Source: Dyella mobilis
GTDB taxonomy: Bacteria > Pseudomonadota > Gammaproteobacteria > Xanthomonadales > Rhodanobacteraceae
DNA: 64,000 bases
Direction: 5' to 3'
Assembly (NCBI RefSeq): GCF_016904945.1
Contig: NZ_JADIKF010000036.1
Location: forward strand, 72,505-136,504
Below, one piece after another: positions 36,189-44,868 of this stretch. Below the pieces are notes generated by a model. It was given only the letters and a program-made list of their open reading frames with translations. It did not search any database and was not told where the DNA came from. How positions within the stretch are numbered: the stretch's first letter is position 1; every line of letters begins with the position of its first letter. Made by a program: the position numbers and the translations under genes.

Positions 36189-37676
36189 ATGATGCGCCGG
36201 CGCGTGGCAAGGCACTCCGATGCATCGTCTGCCACGCGCCGAGCGACATGCCCGGGTGCCATACCATTTTTTTGCAGGGTGGGCCTTGGCACGATTCTCG
36301 GGTTCGTGTCCGTGGCCGGCATGGCGCAAACCGCGACTGACACCAGCGACGAGGCCGTGCCAGAGCGACCGGCAATTATGTTCAACCGATGGCAGGAGGA
36401 CTGGTCGGGGCTGGCTGATCCGCGCGTGCCACGCGAACGGCTCGACAGCTTGAAGTACATTCCGCTGTCGTCTGGCGATCCGGATGTGTATCTGTCGTTC
36501 GGTGCCGATCTGCGCGAACGGTTCGAATCCAACGACGCACCGGTGTTTGGCACCGGCAAAAATGTGGCACAGAACTACCTGATCAGCCGTGCCGAGGCGC
36601 ATGCGGACCTTCACGTCGGGCCGCACCTGCAAATGTTCGTGCAATTGCAAAGCGACTTTGCACCAGGAAAGACGCAGCTGACCACGGTTGATCAGGATCA
36701 CCTGGGTCTCGAGCAGGCTTTCGTCACGCTGACCGAGCCGGTCGACCATGGCACGTTGAAGTTGAGGGTAGGGCGCCAGCAATTCGCTTTCGACATGCAG
36801 CGATTCGTGTCGGTGCGCGACGGACCCAATGTGCGCCAGTCCTACGATGCGGTCTGGGCCGATTATGAAAAGGGCAGCTGGCGTTTCATCTCCTTCTACA
36901 GCCACCCCGTGCAAACGAAGGACGAGCGCATTTTTGACGATGTCAGCAGCGGGAAGTTCACGTTTGGCGGCTTTCGCGCTGAGCGGAAATTGACGGAAAA
37001 AATCAACCTGGCCGCGTATGTCGCGCGTTACACCCAGGCGGATGCGCACTACCTCACCGTCAGCGGCAACGAACAACGAAACGTTTTCGACAGCCGCATG
37101 ACCGGTGTCGCCGGCCACGCGGATTGGGATGTCGAAGGCATGAAACAGACCGGGCTCGTAGGTGGCAAGGATGTGCAAGCCTGGGGATTCGGTTCATTGG
37201 CGGGCTATACCTTTGCCGATGCGGCCTGGGCGCCGCGCCTGGGCATCCAGGCTGATGCTGCTTCTGGAAACCGCAATCCGGGTAGCCATACGCTCGGTAC
37301 GTTCAATCCCTTGTTCCCCAACGGCGCCTACCTCGCGCTGGCGGGCTACACGGGCTATACGAACTTCATCCAGTTCAAGCCCTCGTTGACGGTGCATCCG
37401 TCCAGAACATTGAAGATGATGTTTGGCGTGGCTGCGCAATGGAGACAGACCACCAGCGATGCCGTTTACGCGCAGCCAACGGTGGTCGTTCCCAATACGG
37501 CGGGGCAGCCCGGGAAATACACGGGAACCTATGAGCAGTTGCGCGCGGACTGGGCGTGTTCGCGCGCCGTGTCGTTCGCGCTCGAAGCGGTTCATTTCGG
37601 TGTCGCAGACGTCATACGCCGGGCAGGCGGCCATGACAGCAACTACATCGGCGTCCAGGTAGCCCTGGGCTGGTGA
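36189..37676 (+). CDS. alginate-export-family outer membrane porin
   Basis: A 495-residue beta-barrel protein. The N-terminus is long and basic before a hydrophobic stretch, VGLGTILGFVSVAGMAQ, so the true start may be internal. The barrel shows the AlgE-type signatures LSFGADLRERFESND, LISRAEAHADLHVG and LGLEQAFVTL, then LRVGRQQFAFD. It directly follows the VOC gene and probably admits the substrate of this cluster rather than exporting alginate. Confidence 0.83.
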   Translation: MMRRRVARHSDASSATRRATCPGAIPFFCRVGLGTILGFVSVAGMAQTATDTSDEAVPERPAIMFNRWQEDWSGLADPRVPRERLDSLKYIPLSSGDPDVYLSFGADLRERFESNDAPVFGTGKNVAQNYLISRAEAHADLHVGPHLQMFVQLQSDFAPGKTQLTTVDQDHLGLEQAFVTLTEPVDHGTLKLRVGRQQFAFDMQRFVSVRDGPNVRQSYDAVWADYEKGSWRFISFYSHPVQTKDERIFDDVSSGKFTFGGFRAERKLTEKINLAAYVARYTQADAHYLTVSGNEQRNVFDSRMTGVAGHADWDVEGMKQTGLVGGKDVQAWGFGSLAGYTFADAAWAPRLGIQADAASGNRNPGSHTLGTFNPLFPNGAYLALAGYTGYTNFIQFKPSLTVHPSRTLKMMFGVAAQWRQTTSDAVYAQPTVVVPNTAGQPGKYTGTYEQLRADWACSRAVSFALEAVHFGVADVIRRAGGHDSNYIGVQVALGW

Positions 37677-37714
37677 CGATGTTTTCGGCATGATCACTCA
37701 CGCGAAGAGCCTGT

Positions 37715-38410
37715 ATGAAAATGTCCATCCCGTTAGTGTTGACGTTCAACGGCGGCTATGTCGATACGGCAGGCTTCTTTGCTTTGCAGGGTCTCTTTAC
37801 CGCCCACGTCACCGGCAATTTCGTCACCATCGGCTCCAGCCTGGCACATGGAACCTCCGGCATTGCGGCCAAGTTGCTCGCCTTGCCGATGTTCTGCATC
37901 GTGATCGGGCTGGTGCGTTTCTTCAGCGAATGGCTTTCGCGGTTTGGCGCCACCTTCCTTAATGTATTGGCCAGCATAAAAATCGTTCTTCTCATCATTG
38001 CGGCGGCCTTGGCCGTGCGATTTGGCCCGTTCCACGATGGCGACAGTGCGATGGCGATCATTACCGGCATGACATTGGTGGCCGGCATGGCGATCCAAAA
38101 TGCGATTCATCGCATCTTCTTTCCCAAAGATCCGCCCACGACGTTGATGACGGGAAGTACGACTCAGATCATGCTGGATCTTGCCGACTTGCTGCGACGG
38201 AATCTGCCGCCGGAAACGCGGCTGGTGGCACGAAAGCGCTGCGTTACTCTTTTTAAGAGCGTATGCATTTTTGCTGCCGGTTGCGGCGTGGCCGCCCTGG
38301 TCTACATCCGTTTCGACGTGGCGGTGTTCGTGCTTCCGCCGATCGTGGCGGCCATGATTTTTTTGCCAAACATCCAATCAAATAGCCCCCACAGCGGCGT
38401 TGCGCGATAA
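37715..38410 (+). CDS. DUF1275 (YoaK family) membrane protein
   Basis: A 231-residue protein with five or six membrane helices. The family opening is visible: LTFNGGYVDTAGFFALQGLF, then TAHVTGNFVTIG. TTLMTGSTTQIMLDLADLL in the middle is also typical. It follows the porin by 38 bases and may belong to the same unit. Function of the family is unknown. Confidence 0.88.
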   Translation: MKMSIPLVLTFNGGYVDTAGFFALQGLFTAHVTGNFVTIGSSLAHGTSGIAAKLLALPMFCIVIGLVRFFSEWLSRFGATFLNVLASIKIVLLIIAAALAVRFGPFHDGDSAMAIITGMTLVAGMAIQNAIHRIFFPKDPPTTLMTGSTTQIMLDLADLLRRNLPPETRLVARKRCVTLFKSVCIFAAGCGVAALVYIRFDVAVFVLPPIVAAMIFLPNIQSNSPHSGVAR

Positions 38411-38468
38411 GCAAAGGCGTGATCTTCAAACTGTTTAACGCAACATCCACATCATTGGGGCCTCAATC

Positions 38469-38637
38469 ATGAACCTTCCACTTTTGGATCCAACCAACTG
38501 TGCGCTCGTCTTCGTCGACCAGCAGGCCGGCCTTGACGCGTCGCGAAACCTACGATGGTGCTCGAGCCATCGTCGAGGACTTCGCTGGCGGATACGGTAT
38601 CGGTCTCGCCTACGCGCGCGACATGATCAAGCCTTGA
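38469..38637 (+). pseudogene. remnant of an isochorismatase-family gene
   Basis: The first codons encode LLDPTNCALVFVDQQAGL, the N-terminal strand and aspartate of an isochorismatase-type hydrolase. About eight codons later a different frame encodes RETYDGARAIVEDFAGGYG and GLAYARDMIKP, matching the C-terminus of the intact gene at 31907. The middle, including the catalytic cysteine, is deleted. Total length is only 169 bases. Confidence 0.85.
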
Positions 38638-38657
38638 ATTGAGTAACGGAGCGGGAC

Positions 38658-39269
38658 ATGCGTAAACAGCAAACCATTGGAACTTGGCAGGGCGTGTCGA
38701 TCGAGTGCGTGGCCTGGGATGGCGCCATGGCCGATGTCGATCTATCTTTCGCCTGCATGTTCACTCATGAGATGAGCTCCGGCCTTACGGGCGGGTTGCG
38801 ACATCTCGATGAAGCCCTGGCGGGCAGGCTGACGCGCCTGCGGCGCGAGGGTGCATTCCGGGGCGATCTGCTGGAAACGTTGCTGATCAATCAACTGCCT
38901 ACGACCGTCGCGGCCAAGGCGGTCATGCTGATTGGCATGGGCGAGCCATTGGTATGGACGACAACCATCTCCGCCAGGGCGTCCGCTGCGGCGATTCGCG
39001 CTGCCACCCAGCGCGGCGTCGCCAGCGCGGCCTTCGCGCCCAGCTTGCTCGATGCCGGCCTGTCGCCTAAGACCACGGAATGCGCGGCATGCAGCATGAT
39101 GAGCGCCGTCATGAATGCCATCGATGCGCAGGTCCACATAGCGTCGCTAGGCCTCGCGCCCGAACCCACGTTGCGCCGTTGGGTGTTCGATGTCGGTGAG
39201 GCGCACTTCGATGAAGTGGCCAGGCAATTCGAGGAAGCTTTTGCGTCGTATCGAGACGAGGTGGTTTGA
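38658..39269 (+). CDS. M17 aminopeptidase N-terminal-domain-like protein
   Basis: A 203-residue protein resembling the macro-like N-terminal domain of leucyl aminopeptidases without the catalytic C-terminal domain: an early LDEALAGRLTRLRREGAFRG, then a strand such as AKAVMLIGMGEP and a helix, ASAAAIRAATQRGVASAAFA. A GGAGCGGGAC site precedes the ATG. The last 45 codons have a decayed copy at 29261-29395. Function unknown; family assignment is moderate. Confidence 0.55.
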   Translation: MRKQQTIGTWQGVSIECVAWDGAMADVDLSFACMFTHEMSSGLTGGLRHLDEALAGRLTRLRREGAFRGDLLETLLINQLPTTVAAKAVMLIGMGEPLVWTTTISARASAAAIRAATQRGVASAAFAPSLLDAGLSPKTTECAACSMMSAVMNAIDAQVHIASLGLAPEPTLRRWVFDVGEAHFDEVARQFEEAFASYRDEVV

Positions 39270-39362
39270 AAACCTGGCTACAGTGCTTGTGGGCCAAGCC
39301 ATTGAGGCGCCACTGGTATTCGAGGGGATCGTGGGCGCAGCACCGCTCTACCCGTAGTTCCA
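39129..39362 (+). repeat. segment duplicated at 27.97 and 29.26 kb
   Basis: Bases 39129-39312 match 29261-29437, and bases 39319-39362 match 27972-28015, the 3' end of the TonB-CTD-like gene. Here the two matching blocks sit next to each other, while at the other locus they are 1.2 kb apart and in the opposite order. The block after 39269 contains only the last codons (EGIVGAAPLYP) of the TonB-like gene. Confidence 0.8.
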
Positions 39363-39438
39363 ACACACCGCGCGGCCCGGGAAAGCTGCGGTCGCCAGGT
39401 GTGACAGAGAAACCGTTGCCTGCTGATAGGGAGAGCGC

Positions 39439-39466
39439 CGAGGCGGCTGTGCAGATAGCCGCCTCG
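39439..39466 (+). terminator. hairpin terminator candidate
   Basis: CGAGGCGGCT at 39439-39448 pairs perfectly with AGCCGCCTCG at 39457-39466 (8-base loop), followed by GGTTTGAGCTATTT. It lies between the M17-N-like gene and the convergent dps gene. The surrounding 39270-39582 holds only the fragments described and no intact gene. Confidence 0.6.
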
Positions 39467-39582
39467 GGTTTGAGCTATTTACTGCTTTGGCACGTACCTT
39501 CTTTCCATCGCCATGGCCAGCGTTTGATGCGCGCGACCGAACCCAGGCCACGGGCATCCGCCTGAATGACTCGGCGGGTCGA

Positions 39583-40104
39583 TCAGCTTTGGCGGGAATA
39601 CGGGTGCGAGGTTTCGTGGAGGAACCACACGCGGCGTTCCGTCTCGTCGATCCAATTCTCCAGCAAGCTCGCCGTGGCAACGTCGCCATGCTCGTCGCAA
39701 AGTCCGTGTGCTTCGCGCATCACGGCTGCCAGATGCGAGTTGTCCTGAGCCAGTTCGGCAAGCATGCCTTCGGCCGTCACGAACGGCTCGTCGTTGTCGA
39801 GGACTCGCTGCGTGCGGGCAATGTGGCCGATCGAACGGAGCGTGGTGCCACCAAGCTTCCGTGCGCGCTCCGCGATCGGGTCGGTCATGGCGAACAATTG
39901 ATCGCCATGATCGTCCAGCATCAGGTGGTAGTCGCGAAAATGCGGACCCGCAAGATGCCAATGGAAATTCTTTGTCTTCAGATAAACGGCAAATACGTCA
40001 GCGAGAACACCTTCGAGAGCCGCGCTTATATCGCGGACGGCTTCGAAGGACAGGCCGGATAGGCCGCGGGTTCGCGTTACTTCGTGGGCGGGTGTTGCCG
40101 ACAT
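39583..40104 (-). CDS. dps: Dps family DNA-protection / ferritin-like protein
   Basis: A 173-residue Dps protein. The family core is present: VFAVYLKTKNFHWHLAGPHF with ferroxidase histidines, and HLMLDDHGDQLFAMTDPIAE with the acidic ligands across the dimer interface. Near the end is LENWIDETERRVWFLHET. Dps forms dodecamers that oxidise iron with peroxide and shield DNA in stress. It is monocistronic, with no OxyR-type site seen by eye. Confidence 0.93.
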   Translation of the reverse strand: MSATPAHEVTRTRGLSGLSFEAVRDISAALEGVLADVFAVYLKTKNFHWHLAGPHFRDYHLMLDDHGDQLFAMTDPIAERARKLGGTTLRSIGHIARTQRVLDNDEPFVTAEGMLAELAQDNSHLAAVMREAHGLCDEHGDVATASLLENWIDETERRVWFLHETSHPYSRQS

Positions 40105-40169
40105 GGACAGTGGCCTTCATGACTGGTTGGATGATCGCTTGCGCGGTTGTCATCACGCTAACCACTCGG

Positions 40170-40262
40170 CCGACTGAGCGCTTCGCCCCTTTTGAGGGGC
40201 TCAGGTCGCTTCGAAATGGGGTGCGCCAGCTACCTCCGCAGGGTTACCCCTTTGGAGGGTCG
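40170..40262. repeat. dispersed intergenic repeat, copy 1
   Basis: The stretch shares its order of elements with the reverse complement of 55206-55326: CGACTG-GCGCTTC-CCC, a GGGG-rich middle, the 12-base block CTACCTCCGCAG and GGGTTAC. It sits between dps and the NTF2-like gene. Confidence 0.55.
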
Positions 40263-40340
40263 CCGCCGAGCCGCTGCGCACCGTGCCACTTCAGTCGATC
40301 TGGAGCATCGTATTTCCACACGTTTTGTCTCGCTCAATTC

Positions 40341-40793
40341 CTATTTGGCGGAAACCGGTGTGCTGTGCAGAAAATTGATGCACCATCCGTCGCCGTTGTT
40401 TTGCAATTGGGCGGATTCAAGCCAATGCATGGACTTGGTACCCGCCGCGTTTTTGATGGAGCCCTGATTGACGTAGGTGATCCAGGCCGACTTGCCCGTC
40501 ACGTGAACCTCGGGCATGGTCACAGACCAGCTGAATGCCGATCCCGCTGCCTGGTATTTTTTTACCAATGCAAACAGATCATCACCCGAGAACCGGGAGC
40601 CGGCATCGAATGCGTAGAAGCCTTGGCAAGTCAGCTTGTGCAACGTGCCCTCATTGCCTTGACTGAGGGCGGAAAGAAACGCGCTGACGGTTTGCGCTAC
40701 CGCGGCATCGGCAGAAGACGGGCTTTGTGCGCAAGCGACGCCCGTGGCGCAGAAAGTGGTGCACGCCGTTAAAAAGATAGCCTTGAATTTCAT
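40341..40793 (-). CDS. secreted NTF2/SnoaL-like protein
   Basis: A 150-residue protein with a signal peptide (AIFLTACTTFCATGVACA). The mature part has an NTF2-like helix-sheet order: VAQTVSAFLSALSQGNEGTL, then GDDLFALVKKYQAAG and the strands VHVTGKSAWITYVNQG and MHWLESAQLQNNGDGWCINF. A GAGG site precedes the ATG on the minus strand. It is a periplasmic protein of unknown role, possibly DUF4440-like. Confidence 0.7.
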   Translation of the reverse strand: MKFKAIFLTACTTFCATGVACAQSPSSADAAVAQTVSAFLSALSQGNEGTLHKLTCQGFYAFDAGSRFSGDDLFALVKKYQAAGSAFSWSVTMPEVHVTGKSAWITYVNQGSIKNAAGTKSMHWLESAQLQNNGDGWCINFLHSTPVSAK

Positions 40794-41261
40794 CTCGCTT
40801 CCTCGTGTATGGATCTATTTAGGGAATGTCGCGTTACATCGTGGCGAATGCACCGGCGTACTGCTGGCCGGCGCAGCCTCAAGATCTTATTCTGTTTTTT
40901 GCGTTTATTTCTCATGCTAAATGGGTATGAGTCCAATGCCTGGCTCCAAGGTATTGGCCGCCAGGAAAATGCGGCCAGCGCTCCACGCGGAATTCGTGAA
41001 CCGCCCGCCGCCTGAGGCCTCTTCCGCAATACCTCTTTGGGATGATCTAGCCAGCGAGATGCTGGATTAACGTTGAGTCTCTCATCAGCGCAGGGTTTCC
41101 TGCACCAAGACTTTGGCGACGCTGACGAAGCAGAGCCCCCGCATCCTGACACTTGACCCCATCCTTCATCGGTCGTGGTGAAGTTCTCTTCGTGTCCTTG
41201 GTGCGTCAGTGCGGATCCACGCTGGATCTTTAGCTTTTTCGGCGCGCCGCAAGGAGTAACT
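40794..41261. other. intergenic, no gene recognised
   Basis: 468 bases between divergent genes. A minus-strand ORF spans it (to 41284) but has no recognisable motif and is strongly Arg/Ser-biased like a shadow frame. CCAGC at 41052-41056 and GCTGG at 41062-41066 form a small inverted repeat. An AAGGAG site for the next gene ends the stretch. Confidence 0.4.
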
Positions 41262-42821
41262 ATGACAGCTACGAGTACATTCATTGCGGGGCAGCAGACC
41301 TTTGATTACATCGTATGTGGAAGCGGTTCGTCCGGATCGGTGGTAGCTGCAAGGCTCGCCGAGAGCGGCGCCCGCAGTGTGCTGGTTATCGAGGCCGGCG
41401 GCAGCGATGCAGTGGCCGGTGTCAGCGACCCCAATCTATGGCCGATGAATCTTGGCGGCGATCTTGACTGGAACTTCGCTACACAGCGCGAGGCGCCACT
41501 CAGCGGCCGATCGATCCCCTTCAATATGGGAAAGGTGCTGGGCGGTGGATCGAGCATCAACGTCGGCACGTGGTCGCGCGGTCATCTGGCGGACTGGAAT
41601 TTCTTTGCGGAGGAATCTGGCGAAGCCGCCTGGCGCTATGCCGAGGTATTGCGGCTCTACGTGGAGAAAATCGAAAGCTGGCGAGGTCCCGCCGACGCGC
41701 TGCGCGGCAGTGCCGGCGCCATGCTGGTAAATCCCGTGACCAAACTCCATCCGTTTGCAGAAGCCGTGCTTGATTCGGCGCAGTCGGTGGGTATCAAGCG
41801 CTTTTCCAATGCCAATGGATTGATGATGGAGGCGAGCGAGGGATGCTCCGCCATCGACGAAATTGTGGCAGATGGGGTGCGGCAATCCGTCTATCGACGT
41901 TATCTCGCGCCGTTGGCCGAAAGGAAGAACCTCACGGTGTTGGCTCACACCGTGGTTCACCGACTTCTCCGTGAACGGGATCGCGTGGTGGGCGTCGAAT
42001 GCTTCGTCAATGGGCGATACGAAGCATTCCGTGCCAACGAGCGTGTGATCCTTTCCCTTGGCGCGATCAATACACCCCGTGTGCTGTTGCAATCGGGCAT
42101 TGGTGCTGCATCAAAGCTTGAGCGGCTGGATATCCCGATGGCAGTGGATCTGCCGGCTGTGGGCGAGAACCTGCACGATCACATCGGTTTCAGCTGCGTA
42201 TGGGGTGGTACCCAGGCCGAGCTTCCCGCCGCCCCGCGCAGCCAGGTGTGTTGCTTTTGGAAGACCGATGCGTCCCTTGATTCGCCCAATGCCTATACCT
42301 ATGCCACGAGCGGTGCCTGGCTGACCCCGGAGAATGCCGCCGATCATCCCGTTCCTGCTTCGGCCTGGTCTCTGGTCGTGGGAGCCCGACTGAAGGGAAG
42401 GGGTAGTGTTGAGCTGGCCGGCCCTGGCCTGGATGCCGGCGTGCAAATCAAGTCGGGATATTTGTCCGAGAGCAGCGATATTGATACGGTGCTTTCCGTT
42501 GCGGAGCGGGCGATTGCCATGGGCAATCAAGCTTCCATGGCGTCCTTCAGCAGCGGCCCCGTGGCGCCATCCGTATCGACCCGAGCCAAACTCGAGGACT
42601 ATCTCCGCAAGGGTCTGACGACTTTTTGGCATCAGAGCGGTACGGCCAGGATGGGCAAGGATGCAGGCACCTCCGTCGTCGACGGGCGCTTGAGCGTTCA
42701 CGGCCTGGACGGTTTGACCATCGCGGATGCGTCGGTATTTCCGCGCGTTACGAGTGGGAACACCATGGCACCGTGCGTCGTAGTCGGCGAGATGGCAGCG
42801 AAATTCCTGCTCGATACTTGA
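41262..42821 (+). CDS. GMC family oxidoreductase (choline-dehydrogenase-like)
   Basis: FAD flavoenzyme of 519 residues. The FAD loop is YIVCGSGSSGSVVAARLAES with VIEAGG; GMC signature 1 is GKVLGGGSSINVGTWSRGH and signature 2 is SLGAINTPRVLLQSGIG. The C-terminal catalytic region holds the HQSGTARMG histidine and the MAPCVVVGEMAA end. The ATG at 41262 has an AAGGAG site; the longer ORF start at 41175 is rejected. It is unrelated in operon terms to the GMC enzyme at 16.5 kb, being cytosolic-looking and lacking subunits. Probably oxidises an alcohol to an aldehyde. Confidence 0.92.
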   Translation: MTATSTFIAGQQTFDYIVCGSGSSGSVVAARLAESGARSVLVIEAGGSDAVAGVSDPNLWPMNLGGDLDWNFATQREAPLSGRSIPFNMGKVLGGGSSINVGTWSRGHLADWNFFAEESGEAAWRYAEVLRLYVEKIESWRGPADALRGSAGAMLVNPVTKLHPFAEAVLDSAQSVGIKRFSNANGLMMEASEGCSAIDEIVADGVRQSVYRRYLAPLAERKNLTVLAHTVVHRLLRERDRVVGVECFVNGRYEAFRANERVILSLGAINTPRVLLQSGIGAASKLERLDIPMAVDLPAVGENLHDHIGFSCVWGGTQAELPAAPRSQVCCFWKTDASLDSPNAYTYATSGAWLTPENAADHPVPASAWSLVVGARLKGRGSVELAGPGLDAGVQIKSGYLSESSDIDTVLSVAERAIAMGNQASMASFSSGPVAPSVSTRAKLEDYLRKGLTTFWHQSGTARMGKDAGTSVVDGRLSVHGLDGLTIADASVFPRVTSGNTMAPCVVVGEMAAKFLLDT

Positions 42822-42835
42822 TCGCAAGAAATGGA

Positions 42836-42880
42836 CGCCGCGCAGCCCTGAAGTTACGTGGGCTGCGCGGCGCCGTGTTT
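42836..42880. terminator. bidirectional terminator between convergent genes
   Basis: A 12-base perfect stem (42836-42847 with 42861-42872, 13-base loop) followed by CCGTGTTT. It lies between the stops of the GMC oxidoreductase and the SDR gene. Confidence 0.8.
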
Positions 42881-42893
42881 CGTATGGCGGTCG

Positions 42894-43712
42894 TCAGCCG
42901 TCAAACGCTGTCGCCATGGCCCGGCTGCGCCAGGCTTCGATATCGGCTTGCACGTGGGCCATTTTCTGTTCGATCCGGGCAATGCTGTCTGCGCCGAGTG
43001 GAAGACGAAAGGGCGGGTTGCCCGACTCCACCGCGTCGATGATCACCGCGACGCCTTTGGCCGGATCGCCGGCCTGGCGCCCATCTACCGCGTTGACATT
43101 ACTACGCGTCTGGCCCGCCGTGTCGGCGTATGCAGGAATGTGGGCGACAGCCACGACGGCTGAGTCGTGCGAAAGAAATTCGGTGCGGAAATAGCCGGGC
43201 TCGACGATGGTGACACCGATGCCAAGCGGCTTCAGTTCGACCGCCAACGCCTCGGACATTCCTTCCACGGCGAATTTCGAGGCGCAGTAGATGCCAAATC
43301 CGGCCGACCCTGTAAAACCACCCACGGAAGAGAAGTTCACGATGTGCCCGGAACCCTGGGCGCGAAGAAAGGGCAGCGCAGCCTTGATGACGCGGTGCGT
43401 GCCTCCGAAATTGGTTGCCATGACGTGATCGACTTCGGCGTCGGACACTTCCTCGACGGCGCCGACCAATCCATAGCCGGCGTTATTGACCACCACGTCG
43501 ATGTGCCCTGCAGCCTGCACGGCAGCTTGCATGGTGGCGACAACCTGATCCGGATCATTCACGTCCATGCTCACTACTCGCAGGTTGTCGTGCTCCAGCG
43601 GCCCCTTGCCATTTCGTGTGGTGCCGATGACGGTGTGTCCGCGGCGAAGCAGTTCCTCGGTCATGATCCGGCCAAATCCGCGAGAGATTCCCGTAATAAA
43701 CCACGTTGACAT
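42894..43712 (-). CDS. SDR family oxidoreductase
   Basis: Short-chain dehydrogenase of 272 residues. The cofactor loop is WFITGISRGFGRIM, the NNAG motif is VVVNNAGYGLVG, the catalytic serine is in IVNFSSVGGF and the YxxxK motif is YCASK, followed by the usual PG (IVEPGYFRTEF). GAGGAAA precedes the ATG at 43712; a longer ORF to 43793 lacks such a site. Substrate unknown. Confidence 0.93.
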   Translation of the reverse strand: MSTWFITGISRGFGRIMTEELLRRGHTVIGTTRNGKGPLEHDNLRVVSMDVNDPDQVVATMQAAVQAAGHIDVVVNNAGYGLVGAVEEVSDAEVDHVMATNFGGTHRVIKAALPFLRAQGSGHIVNFSSVGGFTGSAGFGIYCASKFAVEGMSEALAVELKPLGIGVTIVEPGYFRTEFLSHDSAVVAVAHIPAYADTAGQTRSNVNAVDGRQAGDPAKGVAVIIDAVESGNPPFRLPLGADSIARIEQKMAHVQADIEAWRSRAMATAFDG

Positions 43713-43983
43713 GGCATTTTCCTCTGATAGACAAGGGGTTGGAAGGCATTTCGCCCGATCCTTTCCTTCGAATCTAGCTGGGGTCATTGGCACTCCACTA
43801 GTTCAATCCAACGGTTCTTTGCTTTAGACGAGGCTCTTGCATGGTGGAGTCTTCACGCCTCGCCGGCATTCACCTTGCAAGGTGATGGATCACTGCCAAT
43901 CACTATCGAACAGTGTGTTTTTGCGTCAAAGAAATGGCTGCAAAACAATAGAATTGAACGCCGCCGCGTAACGATGACCGCCG

Positions 43984-44313
43984 ATGACCTTGAGGCGAGA
44001 ACGAGTCATGCGGCGTGGCCATTTGAAGCTTATGGAGAAAAATGACACTCACGCGATTCCGGGGCCGGATGACACAGGGCTGATGTCGGAGTGTTACTCC
44101 TATGGCTATCAGGCGGCACGAGACGTGCGGAATGTGCTCAAGGCAGCACACGATATCGAGCCGGAGATGAGTGCGGTTTCAACCTGGTATCGGTTGACCG
44201 GAATTGCCGCATTGGGCGGCCTGACCGCCGAGCAGCTCGTGCACGCAGGCCGGGCGCTGGAGGTATTGCGCTTTCTGCGATCGATTAAGGCCGGTGGAGG
44301 GCTGTCATCGTGA
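43984..44313 (+). CDS. small protein upstream of DUF2384-like gene
   Basis: A protein of up to 109 residues; ATGs at 44008 and 44032 are alternative starts. It is helical, with SYGYQAARDVRNVLKAAHDI and LTAEQLVHAGRALEVLRFLR. I do not recognise the family. It ends in a GTGA overlap (44310-44313) with the next gene, so the two are translationally coupled. Nothing suggests a toxin: no RES or PIN motif is visible. Confidence 0.6.
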   Translation: MTLRRERVMRRGHLKLMEKNDTHAIPGPDDTGLMSECYSYGYQAARDVRNVLKAAHDIEPEMSAVSTWYRLTGIAALGGLTAEQLVHAGRALEVLRFLRSIKAGGGLSS

Positions 44314-44627
44314 AATCGGGCGTGGCAGACATGTCGACGGATGCGCTGCCGTCGCGAGGAAAAGCTTGGGCGTCGCCGGATTTCCGTGGTGTAACCAAAC
44401 GCATGGCCCAAATCACAGAAGAGCGCAATCGCCTGCTTGTCGACGCTTTTGGCGTGCTCGAAGTCCATTATGACTTGCTCGCGCAAGCGCTGGTGCAGGC
44501 GACAGGCGGCCGGGGTGCGGCGGCCAGGTGGATGTGTGCGCGTCAAAAAGCCTTCGGAGGACAGACTGCTTACGATTTGATCAGCGAGGGCGATATCGAC
44601 CGGGTGTGGGACAGCATCCGGATCTAG
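44310..44627 (+). CDS. DUF2384 (MbcA/ParS/Xre antitoxin C-terminal)-like protein
   Basis: A 105-residue protein beginning at an overlapping GTG. The C-terminal half matches the DUF2384 pattern: AAARWMCARQKAFGGQTAYD, then LISEGDIDRVWDSI. The N-terminal helices (RMAQITEERNRLLVDAFGVL) are not a typical Xre helix-turn-helix. DUF2384 proteins are usually antitoxins of RES toxins, but no RES gene follows; the only partner is the coupled upstream gene. An atypical two-gene system or an orphaned antitoxin. Confidence 0.7.
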   Translation: MKSGVADMSTDALPSRGKAWASPDFRGVTKRMAQITEERNRLLVDAFGVLEVHYDLLAQALVQATGGRGAAARWMCARQKAFGGQTAYDLISEGDIDRVWDSIRI

Positions 44628-44868
44628 CCCGCCAAACGCCATGCCCGGAACCTGGCAGGGTTTTGCGGCCTATTCGCCTTTGGGAAACACATGCCCCAAA
44701 CCCGACCGTCCAAGAGGCGGCTGGGTCGCCGCGCGCCTAGGTATGCGAGCCATCCGGGTGCTACTCTTCACGAATGCCCTTGATCGCCATCATTGATGGC
44801 AGGGTTCCAATTCGCCTCTCTTCTGCGAAGTTCGATGAGGCTTAGCGTGTCGGGGGCGAAAGAGAGCC

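Noticed and set aside
40790..41284. Minus-strand ORF of 164 codons between two genes
   Set aside because: It overlaps the start of the GMC oxidoreductase gene, is biased to Arg/Ser/Pro, and has no detectable domain.
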